Shown here piece after piece: positions 43,501 through 44,340 of a DNA stretch of 44,340 nucleotides. Below the pieces are notes generated by a model. It was not told the origin of the DNA. It saw nothing but the letters and a program-made list of their open reading frames with translations, and did not search any database. The stretch is from positions 1 through 44,340 of the forward strand of contig JADGDI010000008.1 of NCBI GenBank assembly GCA_016744975.1, given 5' to 3'. The stretch is from Hyphomicrobiales bacterium. GTDB taxonomy: Bacteria; Pseudomonadota; Alphaproteobacteria; Rhizobiales; OSC116. The position numbers and the translations under genes are program-made. Each line of letters starts with the position of its first letter. Position 1 is the first letter of the stretch.

Positions 43501-44340
43501 ATGGTGACTCAAGAAAATCAACTTAGTGAGCAAGATGTTGAAATTGATATAGGGAAAATATTCTTAGTTTTATGGCGCAAAAAGTGGCTGATAGCGTTAG
43601 TCTCGCTGATTTTTGCTGCTGTTGGCGCGATTTATGCAATTTTATTAACGCCAATCTATACAGGCAATGCGTTGTTGCAAATTGAGTCAAAATCTAGCGG
43701 ATTTGCCGGTATCTCGGGACTTTCGGATGCATTTAGTGGCGGGGGTGCTGGTGGGGAGACATCTACTGAACTACAACTGATGAAGTCGCGTAAGGTTTTG
43801 CGGCCCACGGTGGAAAAATTTAATATGGAAATAGAGGCTAGCCCTAAAACATTTCCTTATATTGGTGGTTATTTTTACCGAAAATATGTAAAACCTAAAA
43901 GATTAAGCGATCAACAATATGCTGAGCCATTATTGGGTGGTTATTTTTCATCTAGCCAAAAATATGCATGGGGCGGGGAAAAAATAAGCATTGGTCAATT
44001 TGATATTTTTAAAAAATATTATAATAAAACGCTGACTGTTATTGCGATAGCTGATGATAAATTTAGTTTGCACATTGATGACAAGGAAATTTTGAAAGGC
44101 GTTGTTGGTGAAAAACATCGTGTTGCTGAATATGGGATTACCATTTTAATTGATAAATTATTGGGGCGGCCAGGTAGTTATTTTAGCCTAAAGCGAGTGG
44201 ACCAAATTACGGTTATTGAAAAGTTGAGTAATGACCTGAAAGTGACTGAAAATGGCAAATCAAGCGGCATTATAAAGTTTAGTTTAGATGGCCCAGATAA
44301 GGCTACAATAAAGCAGATAATGCAATATATATTACTAACC
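43501..44340 (+). CDS. wzc: Wzc-type chain-length regulator/tyrosine autokinase, N-terminal part
   Basis: An open frame of 280 codons that runs off the window. It begins MVTQENQLSEQDVEIDIGKI, followed by a first membrane helix (about 30-52), and PIYTGNALLQIE just after it. These features and ELQLMKSRKVLRPTVEKFN define the Wzz/chain-length domain that opens Wzc kinases. The large periplasmic region, including KLSNDLKVTENGKSSGIIKF, is also characteristic of bacterial tyrosine kinases. The second helix and the kinase domain would lie beyond the edge, so kinase activity is inferred from the wza-wzb context. The ATG directly follows the phosphatase stop. Confidence 0.88.
   Translation, partial: MVTQENQLSEQDVEIDIGKIFLVLWRKKWLIALVSLIFAAVGAIYAILLTPIYTGNALLQIESKSSGFAGISGLSDAFSGGGAGGETSTELQLMKSRKVLRPTVEKFNMEIEASPKTFPYIGGYFYRKYVKPKRLSDQQYAEPLLGGYFSSSQKYAWGGEKISIGQFDIFKKYYNKTLTVIAIADDKFSLHIDDKEILKGVVGEKHRVAEYGITILIDKLLGRPGSYFSLKRVDQITVIEKLSNDLKVTENGKSSGIIKFSLDGPDKATIKQIMQYILLT

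Noticed and set aside
1-44340. CRISPR arrays, insertion sequences, prophage or tRNA genes
   Set aside because: No regularly spaced direct repeats, transposase or phage-like frames, or recognisable tRNA cloverleaf sequences were seen.

Overview
The window looks like chromosomal DNA from an AT-rich alphaproteobacterium, most likely of the Hyphomicrobiales (Brucella/Bartonella-like). This rests on several things seen together: an IalB-family protein next to rlmN and argG, a CarD regulator, a TlpA/argH/lysA block, a near-perfect Irr-type iron control element, several TTAA-N7-TTAA (CtrA-type) boxes, and an OpuAC-type ProX of the kind common in that order. I see no rRNA, tRNA, CRISPR array, phage gene or insertion sequence. 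Almost all of it is ordinary core and transport gene content; the new-looking material lies mainly in regulatory DNA.

Layout. 1-2.9 kb: a LysR regulator divergent from an NAD-dependent epimerase-like protein, then an exported SNase-fold protein with altered active-site residues. 2.9-6.5 kb: a ProXWV-type quaternary-amine importer and an XRE-cupin regulator. 6.5-10.6 kb: an oligopeptide importer (oppB-oppC-oppA) without its ATPases. 10.7-15.3 kb: a small aromatic-oxidation operon (flavin monooxygenase, DUF2783, VOC protein) divergent from a MarR regulator, then a Bcr/CflA-type efflux pump with a small overlapping membrane protein. 15.5-20.8 kb: histidine utilisation (hutI-hutH-hutU, plus hutC), with a clear HutC-type operator. 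20.9-31.1 kb: housekeeping genes pdxH, mscL, argG, rlmN, ialB, ubiG, tlpA, argH and lysA. 31.3-33.3 kb: a membrane GGDEF-EAL protein. 33.4-37.6 kb: a UspA protein with an AGCS symporter, then an Atm1-type exporter. 37.7-41.8 kb: ada, carD and an SLC13/RCK transporter preceded by tandem repeats. 41.9 kb to the end: the start of a Wza-Wzb-Wzc-type polysaccharide export locus, cut by the window edge.

Regulatory themes. Four metabolic or transport units have readable control regions. Two similar dyads sit at the divergent MarR/VOC promoters. A dyad overlaps the transcription start region of hutIHU. An Irr-type ICE lies just after the predicted start site of the Atm1 exporter. CtrA-type boxes lie upstream of the GGDEF-EAL gene, the uspA-symporter operon, the SLC13 gene and the efflux operon. 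The strongest candidate for something undescribed is the SLC13 leader: four tandem 19-20-base units form the predicted 5' UTR and encode three micro-ORFs, the last of which ends in a stop overlapping the gene's start codon. A second gene (the SNase-like protein) also starts inside a short tandem repeat.
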